Counted from the stretch's first letter, positions 1-13,053 are shown. The stretch is 64,000 nucleotides of DNA from Luteolibacter sp. LG18 (GCF_036322585.1 NZ_AP024600.1:1302001-1366000), one strand, 5' to 3'. Numbers and translations: made by a program. The notes: generated by a model not told the origin, from the letters alone.

Positions 1-3000
1 CGTAGTTCCCCGAACTGCGCAGGACGAAGAGGTTCGCATTTACGCCGGTGTGCCCGACGTTCCCACTGATCGTGCTCGGATTGGCCGCGGTGCCGCCTGC
101 GGTGACAACTGCGAGGCCGCTGGAAACGGCGCCATCCACCGTGATATTGCCACTCCAGTTCGCGGTGCCGGTCAGACCGAGGACCGCGCGGCTGGAGCCT
201 GCTTTCAGTGTCAGGGTGTTTGGGATCGTGAGACCGGCGTTCACGCTCAGCGCGGGGCTGTAATAGCTGCCATTCCCGATGATGGTGACATTGTCAGTGC
301 CGAAGGCCGCGGAATTGGCGGCGGTAACGACAGTGACGTCGCTGGGCGGCGTGATGGTGGTGCCGCCACTGTAGGTGTTCGCCCCTTCAAGCGTGAGGTT
401 GCCGCCACCGGTCTTTGCAAGACCCTTGGTACCGGCCAGCACGACGTTGAGCGTCGCCGTGCGGTTGTTGACGGCGATGGTCGGCACTCCCGTAGTGACG
501 TCGAGCGTCAGCGGACCGCCGCTGCCGGTGTTGAGCGTCCAGTTGTTGCTGGCGGTGGCGGCATCCGCGAAGGTCAGGTTGCCGATGATGCGCGCGCCAT
601 CGAGCGTGACGGTGGTATCGGCCGTAAGATTCAGCGTGCTGAAGTCCGCGGCCTTGCCGATGCCATTGGCGAACACTCCTCCGCTCCACTTCCCAGTATC
701 CGGCCACGAACCTCCGTTGGTGCTGGTGAAGACGCCGTTGTTGTTCATCAGCGTGACGGTAATATCGAGCTCGGTGGTGGCACTTTCTCCCGCCGCGTCG
801 GTGACTTTCACGGTGAAGGTATTGAGCCCGCCATCGGAGGCTCGGGGAGTCCCGGACAAATTGCCATTGGTGGAGACCGCCAACCAGGTCGGACCACTGA
901 TTTTCGAGTAGGTCAGGATATCCCCCGTGTCGACGTCATTGCCATAGCTGGCGATGGAGCCGGAGTAGGCGCTGTCTTCCGTGGCACCGCTGCCGGTGAT
1001 GGGGTTGGCGGTGAAGGTCGGCGCGTCGTTGGTGTTCGCGACTGTGATATTGAGCGTGGTGGAGGCACTCAGGCCCGCGGCATCGGTCACCTTGACGGTG
1101 AAAGTGTTCAGGCCGACATCGTCATTAACCGGAGTGCCGGACATCAGACCGTTCGGTGCAACGGTGAGCCAGGATGGGCCACCGATCTTCGAGTAGGTGA
1201 GGGTGTCGCCCGCATCGACGTCACTGCCATAGCTGGCAATGGAACCGGAGTACACGCTGTCTTCGGTAGCTCCGGCACCGGTGATCGGATTTACCGAGAA
1301 GGTCGGAGCGTCGTTGGTGTTAGCCACGGTGATGTTGAGCGTGGTGGTCGAGCTCGCGCCTGCCGCATCGGCCACCTTCACCGTGAAGCTATTCACTCCG
1401 ACGTCACCGTTGACCGGGGTTCCCGAGAGCGTGCCATTCGCAGCAACGGTGAGCCAGGACGGACCATTGACCTTCGAGTAGGTGAGGGTGTCCCCCACAT
1501 CGATGTCCGAGCCGTAGCTGGCGATCGAACCGACGTAGACGCTGTCTTCAGTGGCACCGCTGCCAGTGATCGGATTCGTCGAGAAGATCGGAGCGTCGTT
1601 GGTGTTGGCGACGGTGATGTTGAGTGTGGCGGTCGAACTCGTGCCTGCCGCATCGGTCACCTTCACGGTGAAGCTGTTCACGCCGACGTCACTGTTGACC
1701 GGCGTGCCCGAGAGCGCGCCATTGGGGCCAACGGTGAGCCAGGACGGACCATTGACCTTCGAGTAGGTCAAGGTATCGCCCGCATCGACGTCCGCGCCAT
1801 AGCTGGCGATCGATCCGGAGTATGCACTGTCTTCCGTGGCCCCGCTGCCCGTGATTGGATTCGCGGTGTAGGTTGGCGTGTCATTGACTGGAGTGACCGT
1901 CACGAACACCGTGGCGGTGGAGTTGCCATCGATACCGTCAGCGATGGTGTAGGTGAAGGAGTCGCTTCCATTGTAATTCGCGGCCGGGGTGTAGGTGACG
2001 TTGCTGCCTACAATCGTCACAGTGCCGTGAGCACCCTGCGTGACGGAGGAGAGTGAAATAGCGTCGCCATCCGGATCGCTGTCGTTCACCATCACGGCGA
2101 AGGTCCCGGTCGTGTCTTCCGCGGTGATGGCGCTGTCATTCACGGCCATAGGTGGCGCGGCCACGTGGACCGTGCCGTCCACGGCAAGGCGCGAGGTGAT
2201 CCAGCGCAAGCCGCCCGAAAGCGGCGGCAGCAAGACCGACGAGAAGGAACCCGCATACGCCGGTGCGGAAAACAACTGGAAGCTGTCCCCGGCCACCAGA
2301 GCGGAACCCGTATTGGTGACGGTCAGGGTGCCACCACAGGTCAACGTGCCGGTGGTCTGCACCAACTTGCTGGCGGTCTGCACTGCTCCCTTGTTGAGGG
2401 AGATCTGCAGGGCTCCTCCGAGCGTGGCGGTGGTGGTGGTCAGAGTATTGGTGCCACCGAAGGACAAGGTGCTTCCGGAGGGAGACGTCAGCGAGGAGAG
2501 CGTCTGATTGAAGCCGTTCAAGGACAACGCGGCTCCGGATGAAATCGAAACGATGGCAGTGGATCCCAGGCAATTGTCGACGCCGCAGATCACGGTGCCG
2601 GCTTGGATCTGGATGCCGTAATTGGAAGCGGTGGCCGTTCCATTCAGGAGCAGCGAGCCGGCACCGCGCTTGTAGAGGCCCATGCTGCCGACGTTGAGTG
2701 TTCCATTCAGAACGAGATCGCCGGTGGCGGTCGCCGCGCCGGAGTCCACCTTGACCGCCATTCCGTAGCCCGAATTGACCAGTTGGATGTTCGCATCGAG
2801 GACCGATCCGGAAGCGTCGGCGGTGCACCAGAGGCCGGTGGAGTTGATGTCGAAAATCCCGATCTTGGCCAGGCCGGTGCCATACTGACGGATGGTCGTG
2901 GGGGCGGACTGGAGGATGATGCCGCCGCTGCAGTTGTAGGTCTTTCCGCCCGCAAGATAGAATCCGGTGGTGGCCGCGGTGCCATTGCCACTGATGGTCA

Positions 3001-6000
3001 GTCCGGTGTTCGCATTGCTACCGCCGGTGCTGTAGCCGATTTTGAGCGTGGCTCCCTGGGCAACCGTGTAGGGAGTGTCGCCGGATTTATTCTGAACCTC
3101 GAGCGTGCCAGCATTGACATTAGTCAGGCCGGTGAAGGTTCCGGTGCCACTCAGCGTCAGGTAGCCGGAACCGAATTTATCAAATCCCTGCGTCCCCGCC
3201 ACCACCGCGCTGATCGTGGTGGCCGTATTGACCGAGAGATCGGGCGTGCCGCTGGAGGTGGCGAGCGTGATCGGCCCGGCGCTACCAGAAGCAAGCATCC
3301 AGGTGTGCTTGGTCGCATTCAGGTCATCGAAGACCAGCGCTCCCACCGTGCGCGCGCCGTTGAGCGAAACCGTCTGGTTGGCGGAGAGGTTGAGCGTGCT
3401 AAAGTCCGCCACCGTGTCGGTGCCACTGGCAATGGTGCTGCCAATCCAGTTTGTGGTGGTGGTCCAGGAACCGCCCGCGGTGTTCGTCCAGGTGCCGGAG
3501 CCACCGGGATAGCTGATAGACAGAACCCCTGCCGAACTGGTGGTGACCCCATTCACCACTACGGTGTAGCTGCCGGCGTTGCCTGGGTTGACACTCGGAA
3601 TGGTGTAGGTGGCGCTAGTCGCGCCGGGAATGTTCACGCCATTGAGCTGCCATTGGTAGCTGGTCGGCACCGGACCGATGACGGATGACGTGAAGGTGGC
3701 GGGAAGGCCGCTGATCACCGTGTTCGCCGCAGGGCTGACCGCCACACTGGCGGGGCCGGTGACGTTGCCCAGGATGCTGATGCCGTCGAAGGTGGCCGTG
3801 TGGATGTTCGGATTCTGTGACTGAACGGCGTTGACGAAGGCACCGGCGTTGATCGTCGTGCCGAAGCCGGAGAGCGTCACGCTGTTGACCTGTGTCCAGT
3901 TCACTCCGTCCACCGAGACCGAACTGGTAAAGACATTCCCGACGCGCTGGATTTTAGACCAACGGTTGCCTCCGCCGACATTGGAGGACCAACGGTTGGC
4001 ATCGCCGTTGACGTCCCGCATGGTATCGTCCTGGAAATAGGTCCCGCCCCCGATGGTGCTGAACAGAGCGGCGAAACGGGTGCCGCTGCCGTCACCGAGC
4101 GGCTGTCCGACGCTCGCATTGCGGGTGCTGCGTAGGATGAAGCCCGCACGCCAGCTCGAGTTCGGCGCGACGCCATCCGGTCCCGCGGTGACAGCTGGGA
4201 GGCTTACCAAATGGCCGATCAGAGTGCAGTCACCGGTGACCTGGCGGCTCAGCATGTCCATGCCATCTCCGATGATCGTCATCTTGTCCCCCTGAATGCC
4301 GGCACCGGTGGAATAGTTGTGGACCTCAAGCGGATCCCAGTTCCACGAACCCAATGAGGGATTGGTGGTAGTGATGGTGATCGGAGCCGAATCAATCGTC
4401 TGGTTCCCGTTGTAAACGAGGCGCGCACGCACTTGGTTCGAGGGTGCCGTCCATACCATCGAGTTCAGAGTGTAGGGAGCAGTGGCATCCTGGCCGATGA
4501 AGTAACCCGCCGACTTGTCGGGCCGTGGATAGTAGGCCTTGTCGCCGGTCATGTAGAACTGGACGCTGTTGATGGTGGCTCCGTTCGCGGTGACTGCCGC
4601 GCTCAAGCCTGGGCTGGAGTTCACGACGGTCGCTCCATTGGCCGGCGCGCTCATGGTGATGACCGGCTCACTGGCTCCCGGAACCCGCGAGAAGGCGGAG
4701 GCGGGAACGTCGCCCACGACGATACCCGGGCCTTCGTAGGTCAGGCCGATGCCGTCATTATAGACGCTCGGGTTCGTCGCGTTGGGCGTGCCGCGGAAAT
4801 ACTTCAGTGTGAGCGAGTGCTTGCCGGTGGCCAGCGCGATGCCGCCGCTCTTGAACTGGCTGGGGTCATGCAGGCCGTCGAAGTCGATGACGTTCGTTCC
4901 ATCGATGACCAGCACGCTGCCGTCACCGGAGCGCAGGGTGAACGCATACAAGCCATCGGCAGTGGCATTGAAGTAACCACTGTAAACGAAGCCGTAATCG
5001 GTGCGGCGCAACCGTGGCGTGGCGTCGGGAATGCTGACGGCTCCCTGACGGGTCGCGGTCAAGGCCGTGAAATCCGGCAGGACCGTCCAAGTGCCGGAGG
5101 TCGCCTGATAGTACTGGTAGTTCAAACCGCTGACGGCTCCCGAAGCCGAAGTCGCGGCATTCAGGGTAGCGGTGGTCGGAGTGATGAGGACTGGTGTGCC
5201 GTTGTTGTAGAAGATGTCCGAAATCGTCAGCCGGACATAGGGGGTGGCAATGCCGGTGATGTTCAGGATCTTCTGCCGGATTTCAGGTTCGTTCTCGGTG
5301 AAGGTCAGCGCGGGCGATCCGGTGTAGCCGGAATTGTTGAAGACCTCGATTTTGTAGCTGAGTTGCGGTGAACTCGTCAGCGGCAGGTCCCACTTCACCA
5401 GCAACTGCGAGCCGTAGGTCGTGGCACTTGAACTGCCCACCACGATCGGATCGAAGGTCGGAGCGGCTGGCTGGCCGGAAAGAGTGAGAGTGGTGGGAAC
5501 ATTGTAGGAGCCGCTGTAGGTCGGCCCCACCTGGGAGCGGGTGGCGGTGTTGGAATCGATCAGGGAAACGAAACCGGACGAGGTGAAGCTGATCTGGTTG
5601 GCCCGGTTCCACACGCCGGACTTGTGATAGTAGCCATTACCGCGATCCGCGACATAATCCCCCGAATAATTGCCACCGATATTCTCTTGGAATCCCTTCA
5701 TCCCGTTCACGCCGGTAACGGCGAAGGGATACTGGAAGGTGCCGAGATGGTACCAGTTCCCGCTGATCGGTTCCTTCATCCACATCCCCTGATAGCCGAC
5801 ATGAGCCGTACCGTCCGCAGGTTGCCAAAAGCGTACCACCGAGCGGTACCACTGGCTGGAGGAGAACTGCGGCCAATAGCCTTTGATCGAGCAGCTGCTG
5901 CCCTCGCCGATCGCGACGTTGGTGGCCATGTTTGTGCCCGCGAAGACCGGGATCTGCTGGGCATACGACGGCGTGCCGCCGCTGGAGGGCCAACAGACAT

Positions 6001-6277
6001 ACTGCACCAGCGTTTTGGTGCCGCCCTGGCCCTGGTGAACATAACCACCGTAGAAATAACCCGAACCACCATCAGAGCTGCTGACGTTATTGGTGTGGAT
6101 CGCATCATAGACGCCGGGCGGAACATTCGGCGACCGGTAGTCCTGCATGATGCAGTCCGCATTGTTCGGAATATTGAAATCGTTGTACTGGGCGTTCGCG
6201 AAAGAAGCAAAGGCCAGCATGAGCGAGGATGGCAGAAGCAGAAGATGCCAGCCAGCGGTCTTGGGGTTTGAAGGCAT
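1..6277 (-). CDS. Giant secreted DUF3472/PA14/cadherin-like/beta-strand-repeat protein (3' end outside window)
   Basis: The minus frame beginning at the ATG at 6277 stays open to the window edge, giving 2092 codons without a stop, so the C-terminus is missing. Residues 1-29 form a signal peptide ending in an ANA cleavage site. A DUF3472-like domain follows (about 30-260), then a PA14-like region (about 390-525), a jelly-roll-like segment, an Ig-like domain with the YQW...GxYTVVV pattern (about 830-920), a first block of autotransporter-associated beta-strand repeats (about 925-1370), five cadherin-like domains, and a second beta-strand block. The architecture parallels the next upstream gene (6777-12485), with stretches of near-identical DNA. 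A surface or exported carbohydrate-binding role is inferred from the domains. No obvious Shine-Dalgarno sequence precedes the start. Confidence 0.85.
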   Translation of the reverse strand, partial: MPSNPKTAGWHLLLLPSSLMLAFASFANAQYNDFNIPNNADCIMQDYRSPNVPPGVYDAIHTNNVSSSDGGSGYFYGGYVHQGQGGTKTLVQYVCWPSSGGTPSYAQQIPVFAGTNMATNVAIGEGSSCSIKGYWPQFSSSQWYRSVVRFWQPADGTAHVGYQGMWMKEPISGNWYHLGTFQYPFAVTGVNGMKGFQENIGGNYSGDYVADRGNGYYHKSGVWNRANQISFTSSGFVSLIDSNTATRSQVGPTYSGSYNVPTTLTLSGQPAAPTFDPIVVGSSSATTYGSQLLVKWDLPLTSSPQLSYKIEVFNNSGYTGSPALTFTENEPEIRQKILNITGIATPYVRLTISDIFYNNGTPVLITPTTATLNAATSASGAVSGLNYQYYQATSGTWTVLPDFTALTATRQGAVSIPDATPRLRRTDYGFVYSGYFNATADGLYAFTLRSGDGSVLVIDGTNVIDFDGLHDPSQFKSGGIALATGKHSLTLKYFRGTPNATNPSVYNDGIGLTYEGPGIVVGDVPASAFSRVPGASEPVITMSAPANGATVVNSSPGLSAAVTANGATINSVQFYMTGDKAYYPRPDKSAGYFIGQDATAPYTLNSMVWTAPSNQVRARLVYNGNQTIDSAPITITTTNPSLGSWNWDPLEVHNYSTGAGIQGDKMTIIGDGMDMLSRQVTGDCTLIGHLVSLPAVTAGPDGVAPNSSWRAGFILRSTRNASVGQPLGDGSGTRFAALFSTIGGGTYFQDDTMRDVNGDANRWSSNVGGGNRWSKIQRVGNVFTSSVSVDGVNWTQVNSVTLSGFGTTINAGAFVNAVQSQNPNIHTATFDGISILGNVTGPASVAVSPAANTVISGLPATFTSSVIGPVPTSYQWQLNGVNIPGATSATYTIPSVNPGNAGSYTVVVNGVTTSSAGVLSISYPGGSGTWTNTAGGSWTTTTNWIGSTIASGTDTVADFSTLNLSANQTVSLNGARTVGALVFDDLNATKHTWMLASGSAGPITLATSSGTPDLSVNTATTISAVVAGTQGFDKFGSGYLTLSGTGTFTGLTNVNAGTLEVQNKSGDTPYTVAQGATLKIGYSTGGSNANTGLTISGNGTAATTGFYLAGGKTYNCSGGIILQSAPTTIRQYGTGLAKIGIFDINSTGLWCTADASGSVLDANIQLVNSGYGMAVKVDSGAATATGDLVLNGTLNVGSMGLYKRGAGSLLLNGTATASNYGIQIQAGTVICGVDNCLGSTAIVSISSGAALSLNGFNQTLSSLTSPSGSTLSFGGTNTLTTTTATLGGALQISLNKGAVQTASKLVQTTGTLTCGGTLTVTNTGSALVAGDSFQLFSAPAYAGSFSSVLLPPLSGGLRWITSRLAVDGTVHVAAPPMAVNDSAITAEDTTGTFAVMVNDSDPDGDAISLSSVTQGAHGTVTIVGSNVTYTPAANYNGSDSFTYTIADGIDGNSTATVFVTVTPVNDTPTYTANPITGSGATEDSAYSGSIASYGADVDAGDTLTYSKVNGPSWLTVGPNGALSGTPVNSDVGVNSFTVKVTDAAGTSSTATLNITVANTNDAPIFSTNPITGSGATEDSVYVGSIASYGSDIDVGDTLTYSKVNGPSWLTVAANGTLSGTPVNGDVGVNSFTVKVADAAGASSTTTLNITVANTNDAPTFSVNPITGAGATEDSVYSGSIASYGSDVDAGDTLTYSKIGGPSWLTVAPNGLMSGTPVNDDVGLNTFTVKVTDAAGLSASTTLNITVANTNDAPTFTANPITGSGATEDSAYSGSIASYGNDVDTGDILTYSKISGPTWLAVSTNGNLSGTPRASDGGLNTFTVKVTDAAGESATTELDITVTLMNNNGVFTSTNGGSWPDTGKWSGGVFANGIGKAADFSTLNLTADTTVTLDGARIIGNLTFADAATASNNWTLNTGSGGPLTLDVTTGVPTIAVNNRTATLNVVLAGTKGLAKTGGGNLTLEGANTYSGGTTITPPSDVTVVTAANSAAFGTDNVTIIGNGSYYSPALSVNAGLTIPNTLTLKAGSSRAVLGLTGTANWSGNITVDGAVSSGLAVVTAGGTAANPSTISGNVGHTGVNANLFVLRSSGNY
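746..1876 (-). repeat. Four in-frame tandem 285-bp repeats encoding cadherin-like domains
   Basis: The short block GCGTCGTTGGTGTT recurs at 1023, 1308 and 1593 with exact 285-bp spacing, and a diverged copy sits at 1876. Each unit encodes a 95-residue cadherin-like/putative-Ig domain with the core DAPTF...NPITG...YSGSIASYG...TLTYSK...SWLTV...LSGTP...FTVKV. The units are very similar in DNA, so copy-number change by slippage or recombination is plausible. A further, divergent cadherin-like domain lies on the N-terminal side. Confidence 0.85.
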
Positions 6278-6512
6278 GGGTTTGGGTCTTTGAAATACAG
6301 TTGAAGAACAGATCTCAGAAGCAGGGCCTGACAGCATCACCGTCTCCTCGCTCAAATAACCCGCATCCGGCGTCTCGGCTGCGAAGCGTGGGAATGGGTG
6401 AAAGGTGACGGAATGGTTGCCGGTGTTTCATGGACATGAGGCACGGAAGGCACGCTTTTATAGACGTATTCTGGTGATCCATCACAAAAGGTTCGCCCTG
6501 TTCAATCCCCCA

Positions 6513-6542
6513 TTGTTTTGGAACTGGGCCGGAATATGGCCG
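6513..6542 (-). promoter_or_regulatory. Shared upstream motif, copy A
   Basis: Core GGAACTGGGCCGGAATATGG on the plus strand, about 240 bp upstream of the ATG at 6277. It aligns without gaps to copy B (12769-12800) and copy C (17542-17573), and with a one-base shift to copy D (17782-17810). Its place upstream of each giant gene and directly before the neighbouring regulator gene suggests an operator or promoter element of that regulator. This function is inferred. Confidence 0.5.
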
Positions 6543-6735
6543 GGATTTCTCCACCTGGAACTGAAGCGCATTTGCCACTAGCGCATGCCGCCTCGATGCC
6601 GTTGAAACGATCCCTGTTTTAACGGCACGGTTGTCCAAGCCGGCTCCGCCTCATCCGAGCACCCTTCCAATGAGGGCAAGATGGAGCTCTCCATCTGAAA
6701 TCCGGTGGCAATGCGTGGTTGGACCTAGCCCTCAG

Positions 6736-6759
6736 GGGAGCGACCATCTGACCGCTCCC
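6736..6759 (-). terminator. Hairpin downstream of the 6777-12485 gene
   Basis: GGGAGCG (6736-6742) and CGCTCCC (6753-6759) form a perfect 7-bp stem with a 10-nt loop, starting 18 bases beyond the stop of the minus-strand gene. There is no T-run, so it is either a weak intrinsic terminator or a 3' mRNA hairpin. Confidence 0.4.
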
Positions 6760-6776
6760 GAAGCGAAGTTGCGGGC

Positions 6777-9700
6777 TCACGGCCCCACGACAAGACGCAG
6801 GAAGCGTTTCGGATGGCTCTGGATGGCGACGATGTCTTCCACAGTCACATCTCCCTCGGTGTTGGTGACACCAGTGCTGGACCAGACCGTCTGCCATCCT
6901 CCCGCAAGATTGTCGGAGCCCTGCACCGTATAGATCAGAGACGCATCCGAGATGCGGTGGAAGGTCAGTGTGAGCTTCGTACCGTCGGGCGATTTTCCGA
7001 GAGTGGCGGCAGAGCCGGAATCGACCACATTCGGCTGGGTGCCGGTGGCATATTCGAGGCGGTTGCTGCGACCATCGCCATCATTGTCCTGAAGATCGGC
7101 GAGGGTGCCGGTGTTGCCCATGGCGGGTTGGCCACTGATCACCACCACGGAGAGGGTGCCGGAGCTGGTACTCAGGGACGCGCTGTAGCCGGCCGGGACT
7201 GAACCGATTGAGAATCGCGCGGCGGTAATGCCAGTGGCACCAGTGATCACCGGATAGGTGCCAGGAGCGAAGCCTGTCGCCGGGGCCACATTGACTACGA
7301 CGGTGCCGGATGCTGGCGCGGTGAAGGTCGTGCCGGTGAAGGCAATCTTATCCGAAGTGGTGCCGAGTTCCAGATTGAGGATTGCCCCGGCATTGAGGGT
7401 GAGGTTGCCTTTGGGTGAAAAGGTGCCAGGAGCGGCGTTACCGGGAGCGAGGATACCACCGCTCTGCACGGTGATCGCGCCATTCACGCTGCCGGAGCCG
7501 GCAAGCGTCCCGCCGCTTTGCACGGTGACCGCTCCGCTGCCGAGAGAGCCGGTAACGTTCAACGTACCGCCGCTCACCGTGGTCGTGCCGGTATTGGTGT
7601 TGAGACCGGACAAGGTTTGCGTCGCGGCACCGCTCTTCACCAGGCTGACCGCGCCGGAGATCACGCCCGACGATGCCTGGTCCGAAGACGTGTTGAGGGT
7701 GAGCGTGGCCGAGCCGGTGGCGACGCCGACTTTGACGCTGCCATTCAGACCGGCGATGCTCTGGCTAAAGCCGCCGGTGGCCGCCTGATTGCTCAGGCGC
7801 AACGTGCCACCGCTGGTGGAGGAAACGATCCCGCCCGGGGACAGCGTATTGGTCGCACCCACGTAAGCGACCGCCCCGGCATTGCTGATGTCGAGCGTCC
7901 CCCATGTGTTCGAAGTGCTGCTGAATTGCCAGTTGGTCGTATCCAGCAATTGCACGGTACCGGATCCATAAGAAATTGCCCCTGTCACATTTCCATAGGC
8001 TCCCGAGGCGCGGAGGACGAGGAGGTTCGCGTTCGTGCCGGTGTGCCCGATGTTCCCGCTGAGCGTGCTGGGATTGGCCGCGGTGCCGCCTGCGGTAATC
8101 ACCGCAAGACCACCAAAAGCGGATCCATCCACCGTGATATTGCCGCTCCAGTTCGCGGAACCGGTCAGACCAAGGACCGCACGGCCGCTACCGGTGTTGA
8201 TCGGCTTCAGGGTCAGGGAATTCGGAACAGTCAAACCCGTGTTCACGCTCAGTCCCGCCGAGAAGTTGTTGACCCCGCTCAGCAGCACGGCACCGCTGCC
8301 GAAAGCCGAACCGTTGGCCGCTATGACAGCCGTCGTATCGCCCGCAGGCGTAATGATGGTGCTCCCACTGAAGGTATTCGCCCCTGCGAGAGCCAGAGTG
8401 CCGGCACCGGTCTTTGCCAGCCCCTTGGTGCCGGCCAGCACGACGTTGAGCGTCGCCGTGCGGTTGTTGACCGAGATGTTCGGCACCCCCGTGGTGACGT
8501 CTAGCGTCAACGGACCACCGCTGCCGGCGTTGAGCGTCCAGTTGTTGCTGGCGGTCGTGGCGTCCGCGAAGGTCAGGTTGCCGATGGTGCGGGCTCCATC
8601 GAGCGTGACGGTGGCGTCCGCCGTGAGATTCAGCGTGCTGAAGTCCGCGGTCCTGTTTGTACCGAAGGGAACCGTCCCCGCACTCCAGTTGGCTGCCGTC
8701 GGCCAAGAGCCGCCGGCCGCATTGATCCAGACACCGTTCGGGCTCAGCAGGGCCACGGTGATATCGAGTTCGGTGGTAGCGCTCGCGCCCGCTGCGTCGG
8801 TGACCTTCACGGTGAAAACATTGAGACCACTATCGGAGGCACCGGGCTTACCCGACAAATCACCGTTGGGCGCGACCGTCAGCCAGCCCGGGCCGGCGAG
8901 CTTGGAATAAGTCCGAGTATCCCCCGTATCGACGTCCGCGCCGTAACTGGCGACCGACCCGGAGTAAGCCATGTTCTCCGTCGCATCAGCACCGGTGATC
9001 GGATTGGCTGTGAAGCTAGGCGCGTCGTTGGTGTTGGTCGCCGTGATCTTGAGCGTGGCGGTGGCGCTCGCCCCCAACGAATCGGCCACTTTCACGGTAA
9101 ACGTGTTCAAGCCGACATCCCCATCGAGGGGAGTGCCGGAGAGGGAGCCATTCGGAGAAACGACAAGCCAAGACGGGCCATCGAGCTTCGAGTAGGTCAG
9201 GGTATCCTCTCCATCGATATCGGTGCAGTAGCCGGCGATCGATCCGGAGTAGGGCACGTCTTCTCCAGCCCCGATGCCCGTGATCGGATTGGCCATGAAT
9301 GCGGGCACGCTGCTTCCAGCGGCCAGCGCCGTGATCTCCGGGGCGCTCAGTGTGCGCCGGTAGACGCGGAAGTCATCCAGTGAGCCCTTGAAGCGGTAGC
9401 CGCTGCTGAGCGTATCCCAGCCGAGGTAGAAATCACCATCGAAGGGAGAAGCGTTGAACGTTCCGCTACACACGGCGGAGGTTAGAGTTCCTCCTTGCGG
9501 TTTCATGTAGAGCGTGGCCTTGGTGGGCTCCACGGCCAACGCGCAGAAAGTCCACGTGCCGTCCGGAGGAACGAGCCCGCTGCTGAAGTTGGAGGATGCA
9601 TTCGATCCTGACTCCCAGGTGAAGCGAAGCTGGTTCGAAGGACCGAACATCATGCCACTTGCCATGGAACCCTCCGTGAAGGCGATGCCAGACCACTGCG

Positions 9701-12485
9701 CCTGTGATCCATTCCGCTTCACCCAGCCGGTGATCGTCACCGTATTCGTGTTCAGCGACAATGGGGGGAACAACACCGATTGGTTGGTGCCATTGAGGCT
9801 GATTCCGGTGCCTGCCACGCCAGCCACCCACGGGGCCGCGTTTTGGATCGCGCCATTGATTGGGTCCGGCGTACTGTCCGCCACGCCGGTTCCGGTGCCT
9901 TCGTTCATCGCCCAGCGGGCCACATAGTCGGACGGTGGCGGTGTATTCTGGGGATTGTCGCCAATCGCCACCGAATCGAACTGCCAGCGGTTCGTATTTG
10001 TATTCGTGCTGGGGCGGGCCAGCGAATAGACGCCGACGTACATGGCGTTGTTGAAGCCCTGAGTGGAGAGATCGCGCGATCCCGCCGCATCCCACGTCAC
10101 ACCGTCCACGGACAGGTAGGCATTAAAGACATTGCCCACCCGCTGGAGCTTCAGCCAGTTGTAGGTGTTCGACGCATTCTGGAGATTCGGAGCGGGCCAG
10201 AAGAGTCCGCCGCCGTTCCGGTTGGTATGGTCCTGCAGGTAAATTCCGTTCGTAGCGGAAGCCAGCAGGGTGATGAATTTTCCGCCGATCTCACTTCCCG
10301 GATTCGGGTTGAGATCCTGACGGAAGATGACGCCGCCCGACCAACTGCTGTCGTAGCTGGAGCCATCGAACTGCGATACCCAGGACGTGGTGGGACGACG
10401 CTTCAGGCGGGAGACAATGGTGGTATCTCCGCTGATGAGCTGCCAATTGAAGTTCAGATTGTCCCCTACCAGGCTGTGGACGTTGTTCACCACGCTGGAG
10501 GCGGACTGAAAAACATGGCCGCCAATCGCGGAGAACTGCCACGGGGAGACCGAAGGCTGGGCGACCATGATGTCCACCGGAGGTGAATCGAGGGTGTATT
10601 GGCCGCTGGAGCCATAGACGAGACGGGCCTTCAGATGGTTCGCGCCCACGCCAAGCAACTCGGAGGAGGTTAAGACCCGATTCGCCCCTGAAACCGTGGA
10701 GGTGTAACCCGCCCCCCAGCACGTGTCTTGGTTGTAAAAGCGCACTGATTGCAGTGGCTGGCCGTTGGGCGTGACGGTGGCGGTCAAAGCCGCCGCGTCG
10801 GCCATCACGGTGGCACCGTTGGTTGGGGCGGTCAGAGCCACCACCGGCTCGCCAGCCGCGGGCACGCGCGACCACGCGGTCTCCGGGATGACACTTTTTA
10901 CCACCCCAGGTCCCTCCCAGGTGAGCTGAAGGAAATTTTCCTCCTTGTGGCCTGGATCAGTCGAGTCGCACCGCAAGTACTGCAATTCCACCGCATGCTT
11001 GCCTGCCTTTAAAGCGGCGGTTCCTGGGACTTCGAAGCCAGCGCCGTGGACTCCATCGCTATCAATCACTATGGAGCCGTCGATGATGAGCCTGCTGCCG
11101 TCCGAGGACTTCAACGCGAACGACCACAAGCCGTCCGAAGGGATGCTGAGGTAGCCCTTGTACTGACAGGCGTATCTCAGGGTCCCGCGGTGGACGGTAA
11201 TATCCACGTTGTTCACGGCACCACTCTGCACCAGATTGGACGAATCCAACGCGGCATTGAAGGTGGGTATCGTGGTCCAGCTGCCTTCATAATACTTGTA
11301 TCCTAGACCGGCCACCGTCCCGGAGGGCGTGCTGGCATTCGTGAGGACGGCTGACGACGCGGTCACGGTCACGGGTGCCGAAAGCTGGTCGAAGACATCC
11401 GTAATCGTCACCTTCACCGTCGGTGTCGGCAGACCGGTGATGGGGATCAATACCTCGGTCGCGTCCGGGTCGATCTTCGTCACCGTCAACGCGGGTGTCC
11501 CGGAGGTGTTGGTGGTGGGGAAGACCTCGATCTTGTAGGAGAACTGCGGCGAACTCAGGGTGGTCATCGCCCACTTCACATCGAGCTGGCTGGAGGTGGC
11601 CGTGGCAGTGACGGAGTTGATCACCGCCGGATCGAATGTCGGCGTCGCGGGCATTGACAACGTGTAGAAATTGTCGCCCGGCACCATGTTTCCCACATAG
11701 CTGGTCTGGTTGCTGGTTTCGAAATAAATCGCGCTGCCGCCGTCCATCAGACCCACCGTTCCTCCTTCGGGGGCTCCATTGACTTCCGCTTTGAAGGTGA
11801 CTCCCGGAGTCCATGCGCCGCTCTTGCGGAAGTAGTAATTCCGGAAATCCACCCGCCGCGGACCGGGTGTTCCGGTAGCCTCGATAAAGCCCTGGTCCGA
11901 GGTAAAGCGCGTGGCCAGGAAGGGCATGCGGAAGGTCGCGAAATGGCGCCATCTCTCGGTCACACCATCTTTGATCCACTGGCCGCACTTCGAAATGTTC
12001 GTGGGATTGTCAGTAGGTTGCCAAATACGGATAGCCGTCGGATACCACGTGCCGGAGGCCATCGGCCACTTGCCGTCCACCTTTCCGGAAGCGCCCTCCC
12101 CCACGGAAGGCACGTCACGCATGTCCGGATTCCACCACTCCGGCACGGTCGCATCCCCGGGGTGCACGGGATTCGAAATCGCCCAGAAAGTCTGGAGATA
12201 GCTGTTGGTCGTGTTGACGCCGGCGTTCCAATTTCCACTCCACGCCGTGCCACTGTAGAAGTTGGTGCTGGTCGTGGCACCGGCGATGGTGGGGTACCAA
12301 CGGGCATTGTAGGTGCCCCCCGGCCAAACCGGGTAGCGGGTTTCCTGATAAATGATGTCGGAGCCGCTGAGACTCGATCCACCCGGACCATAAAAGTGAT
12401 AATACTCCGCACGGGCCAGCGGAGAGATCCCTGCCAAAAGTAACAACGCGCAGAGAGCGATTTCTGGAATTCGGTTCTTTTTCAT
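6777..12485 (-). CDS. Giant secreted DUF3472/PA14/LamG/beta-strand-repeat protein
   Basis: The protein is 1902 residues. A signal peptide (1-26, ending LARA) precedes a DUF3472-like domain (about 27-290), a PA14 domain (about 393-533), an Ig-like domain (about 545-640), a jelly-roll region (about 650-840), a LamG-like domain (about 850-1055), and two cadherin-like/He_PIG domains (about 1058-1245). Beta-strand repeats of the LxKTGxGTLxLxGxNTxSG type follow to about 1780. The C-terminus carries a D-x-D-x-DGRSN calcium-binding-like motif near 1798 and a terminal beta domain common in Verrucomicrobiota exported proteins. The substrate is unknown; polysaccharide binding at the cell surface is inferred from PA14 and LamG. 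It is a paralogue of the gene ending at the left window edge. Confidence 0.88.
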   Translation of the reverse strand: MKKNRIPEIALCALLLLAGISPLARAEYYHFYGPGGSSLSGSDIIYQETRYPVWPGGTYNARWYPTIAGATTSTNFYSGTAWSGNWNAGVNTTNSYLQTFWAISNPVHPGDATVPEWWNPDMRDVPSVGEGASGKVDGKWPMASGTWYPTAIRIWQPTDNPTNISKCGQWIKDGVTERWRHFATFRMPFLATRFTSDQGFIEATGTPGPRRVDFRNYYFRKSGAWTPGVTFKAEVNGAPEGGTVGLMDGGSAIYFETSNQTSYVGNMVPGDNFYTLSMPATPTFDPAVINSVTATATSSQLDVKWAMTTLSSPQFSYKIEVFPTTNTSGTPALTVTKIDPDATEVLIPITGLPTPTVKVTITDVFDQLSAPVTVTASSAVLTNASTPSGTVAGLGYKYYEGSWTTIPTFNAALDSSNLVQSGAVNNVDITVHRGTLRYACQYKGYLSIPSDGLWSFALKSSDGSRLIIDGSIVIDSDGVHGAGFEVPGTAALKAGKHAVELQYLRCDSTDPGHKEENFLQLTWEGPGVVKSVIPETAWSRVPAAGEPVVALTAPTNGATVMADAAALTATVTPNGQPLQSVRFYNQDTCWGAGYTSTVSGANRVLTSSELLGVGANHLKARLVYGSSGQYTLDSPPVDIMVAQPSVSPWQFSAIGGHVFQSASSVVNNVHSLVGDNLNFNWQLISGDTTIVSRLKRRPTTSWVSQFDGSSYDSSWSGGVIFRQDLNPNPGSEIGGKFITLLASATNGIYLQDHTNRNGGGLFWPAPNLQNASNTYNWLKLQRVGNVFNAYLSVDGVTWDAAGSRDLSTQGFNNAMYVGVYSLARPSTNTNTNRWQFDSVAIGDNPQNTPPPSDYVARWAMNEGTGTGVADSTPDPINGAIQNAAPWVAGVAGTGISLNGTNQSVLFPPLSLNTNTVTITGWVKRNGSQAQWSGIAFTEGSMASGMMFGPSNQLRFTWESGSNASSNFSSGLVPPDGTWTFCALAVEPTKATLYMKPQGGTLTSAVCSGTFNASPFDGDFYLGWDTLSSGYRFKGSLDDFRVYRRTLSAPEITALAAGSSVPAFMANPITGIGAGEDVPYSGSIAGYCTDIDGEDTLTYSKLDGPSWLVVSPNGSLSGTPLDGDVGLNTFTVKVADSLGASATATLKITATNTNDAPSFTANPITGADATENMAYSGSVASYGADVDTGDTRTYSKLAGPGWLTVAPNGDLSGKPGASDSGLNVFTVKVTDAAGASATTELDITVALLSPNGVWINAAGGSWPTAANWSAGTVPFGTNRTADFSTLNLTADATVTLDGARTIGNLTFADATTASNNWTLNAGSGGPLTLDVTTGVPNISVNNRTATLNVVLAGTKGLAKTGAGTLALAGANTFSGSTIITPAGDTTAVIAANGSAFGSGAVLLSGVNNFSAGLSVNTGLTVPNSLTLKPINTGSGRAVLGLTGSANWSGNITVDGSAFGGLAVITAGGTAANPSTLSGNIGHTGTNANLLVLRASGAYGNVTGAISYGSGTVQLLDTTNWQFSSTSNTWGTLDISNAGAVAYVGATNTLSPGGIVSSTSGGTLRLSNQAATGGFSQSIAGLNGSVKVGVATGSATLTLNTSSDQASSGVISGAVSLVKSGAATQTLSGLNTNTGTTTVSGGTLNVTGSLGSGAVTVQSGGTLAGSGSVNGAITVQSGGILAPGNAAPGTFSPKGNLTLNAGAILNLELGTTSDKIAFTGTTFTAPASGTVVVNVAPATGFAPGTYPVITGATGITAARFSIGSVPAGYSASLSTSSGTLSVVVISGQPAMGNTGTLADLQDNDGDGRSNRLEYATGTQPNVVDSGSAATLGKSPDGTKLTLTFHRISDASLIYTVQGSDNLAGGWQTVWSSTGVTNTEGDVTVEDIVAIQSHPKRFLRLVVGP

Positions 12486-12768
12486 GCTCGGTTTTTCAAA
12501 TTCTCAAAGAAGCACCCTCCATCTGCGGCCGTAGCCTCATTCGACTACTGCACGCTGTCGGCGATCCGGTCCATCCAACGGGTCATGCTTTGACCGGGTG
12601 GCTTTCCCGCGCGGTTCCCTCCTCACAGAAGACTCCTGACGCACCGAAGAAGGCAGATCCAGGTGAGGTTCAGCGGTCACGCACGGTCCAGAAGTGAGAA
12701 TTGGGACGCACCAGTTACTAAACTAGATCCCTGAGACAGTATGGAACGGGGCGCCGCCTCAAGGTTCA

Positions 12769-12800
12769 TTTATTTTCCAACTAGACCGGAATATTGCCCA
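12769..12800 (-). promoter_or_regulatory. Shared upstream motif, copy B
   Basis: The plus strand reads TTTATTTT followed by CCAACTAGACCGGAATATTG and then CCCA, about 285 bp upstream of the ATG at 12485. It matches copy C in length and in both ends (TTTATTTT and TTGCCCA). Function as an operator or promoter is inferred from recurrence. Confidence 0.55.
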
Positions 12801-12845
12801 GCTCGGGGACCGTTGAACCTTCCATCCCGCCAGCCAGAGAGGAGG

Positions 12846-12879
12846 CAGGGCGATCGGACACCTCTGTCCGATCGCCCTG
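12846..12879 (-). terminator. Perfect 15-bp hairpin after the 13054-17400 gene
   Basis: CAGGGCGATCGGACA (12846-12860), loop CCTC and TGTCCGATCGCCCTG (12865-12879) form a perfect 15-bp stem with a 4-nt loop. It lies about 175 bases past the stop of the minus gene. No clear T-run follows on the minus strand, so it may act as a bidirectional or Rho-assisted terminator, or as an mRNA stabiliser. Confidence 0.6.
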
Positions 12880-13053
12880 GTTCATTGCATGTACCCCGGA
12901 AATTCCTTTTCACAAAACAACTCGCGGCCATCCCGCTGGATGACGGCATCCAGTCACCCACCTCTATTTCGCTGAGATCAAACCTGACCCAAGGGCCCGC
13001 CCCCAAAAGGAACGGGTCTGCATTGCGTGCCCCCTGGCAAATAACGGCCGGGC

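Larger units (their letters stand above)
6278..6776. other. Intergenic region between two giant genes
   Basis: No credible coding sequence is seen in these 499 bases. The region holds the 5' untranslated and promoter region of the minus gene starting at 6277, the shared motif copy A (6513-6542), a second block (6615-6654, beginning TGTTTTAACGGCACGGTT) that resembles 17623-17664, and a hairpin at 6736-6759 that follows the minus gene ending at 6777. Confidence 0.6.
12486..13053. other. Intergenic region between two giant genes
   Basis: These 568 bases contain no supported gene. They hold the upstream region of the minus gene starting at 12485, motif copy B (12769-12800), and a perfect 15-bp hairpin (12846-12879) downstream of the minus gene ending at 13054. 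Confidence 0.6.

Noticed and set aside
50-2056. Long plus-strand frame of 668 codons opposite the first giant gene
   Set aside because: Composition is Gly/Asp/Arg-rich and repetitive, mirroring the repeats of the minus-strand gene, whose frame is open for 2092 codons with signal peptide and known domains.
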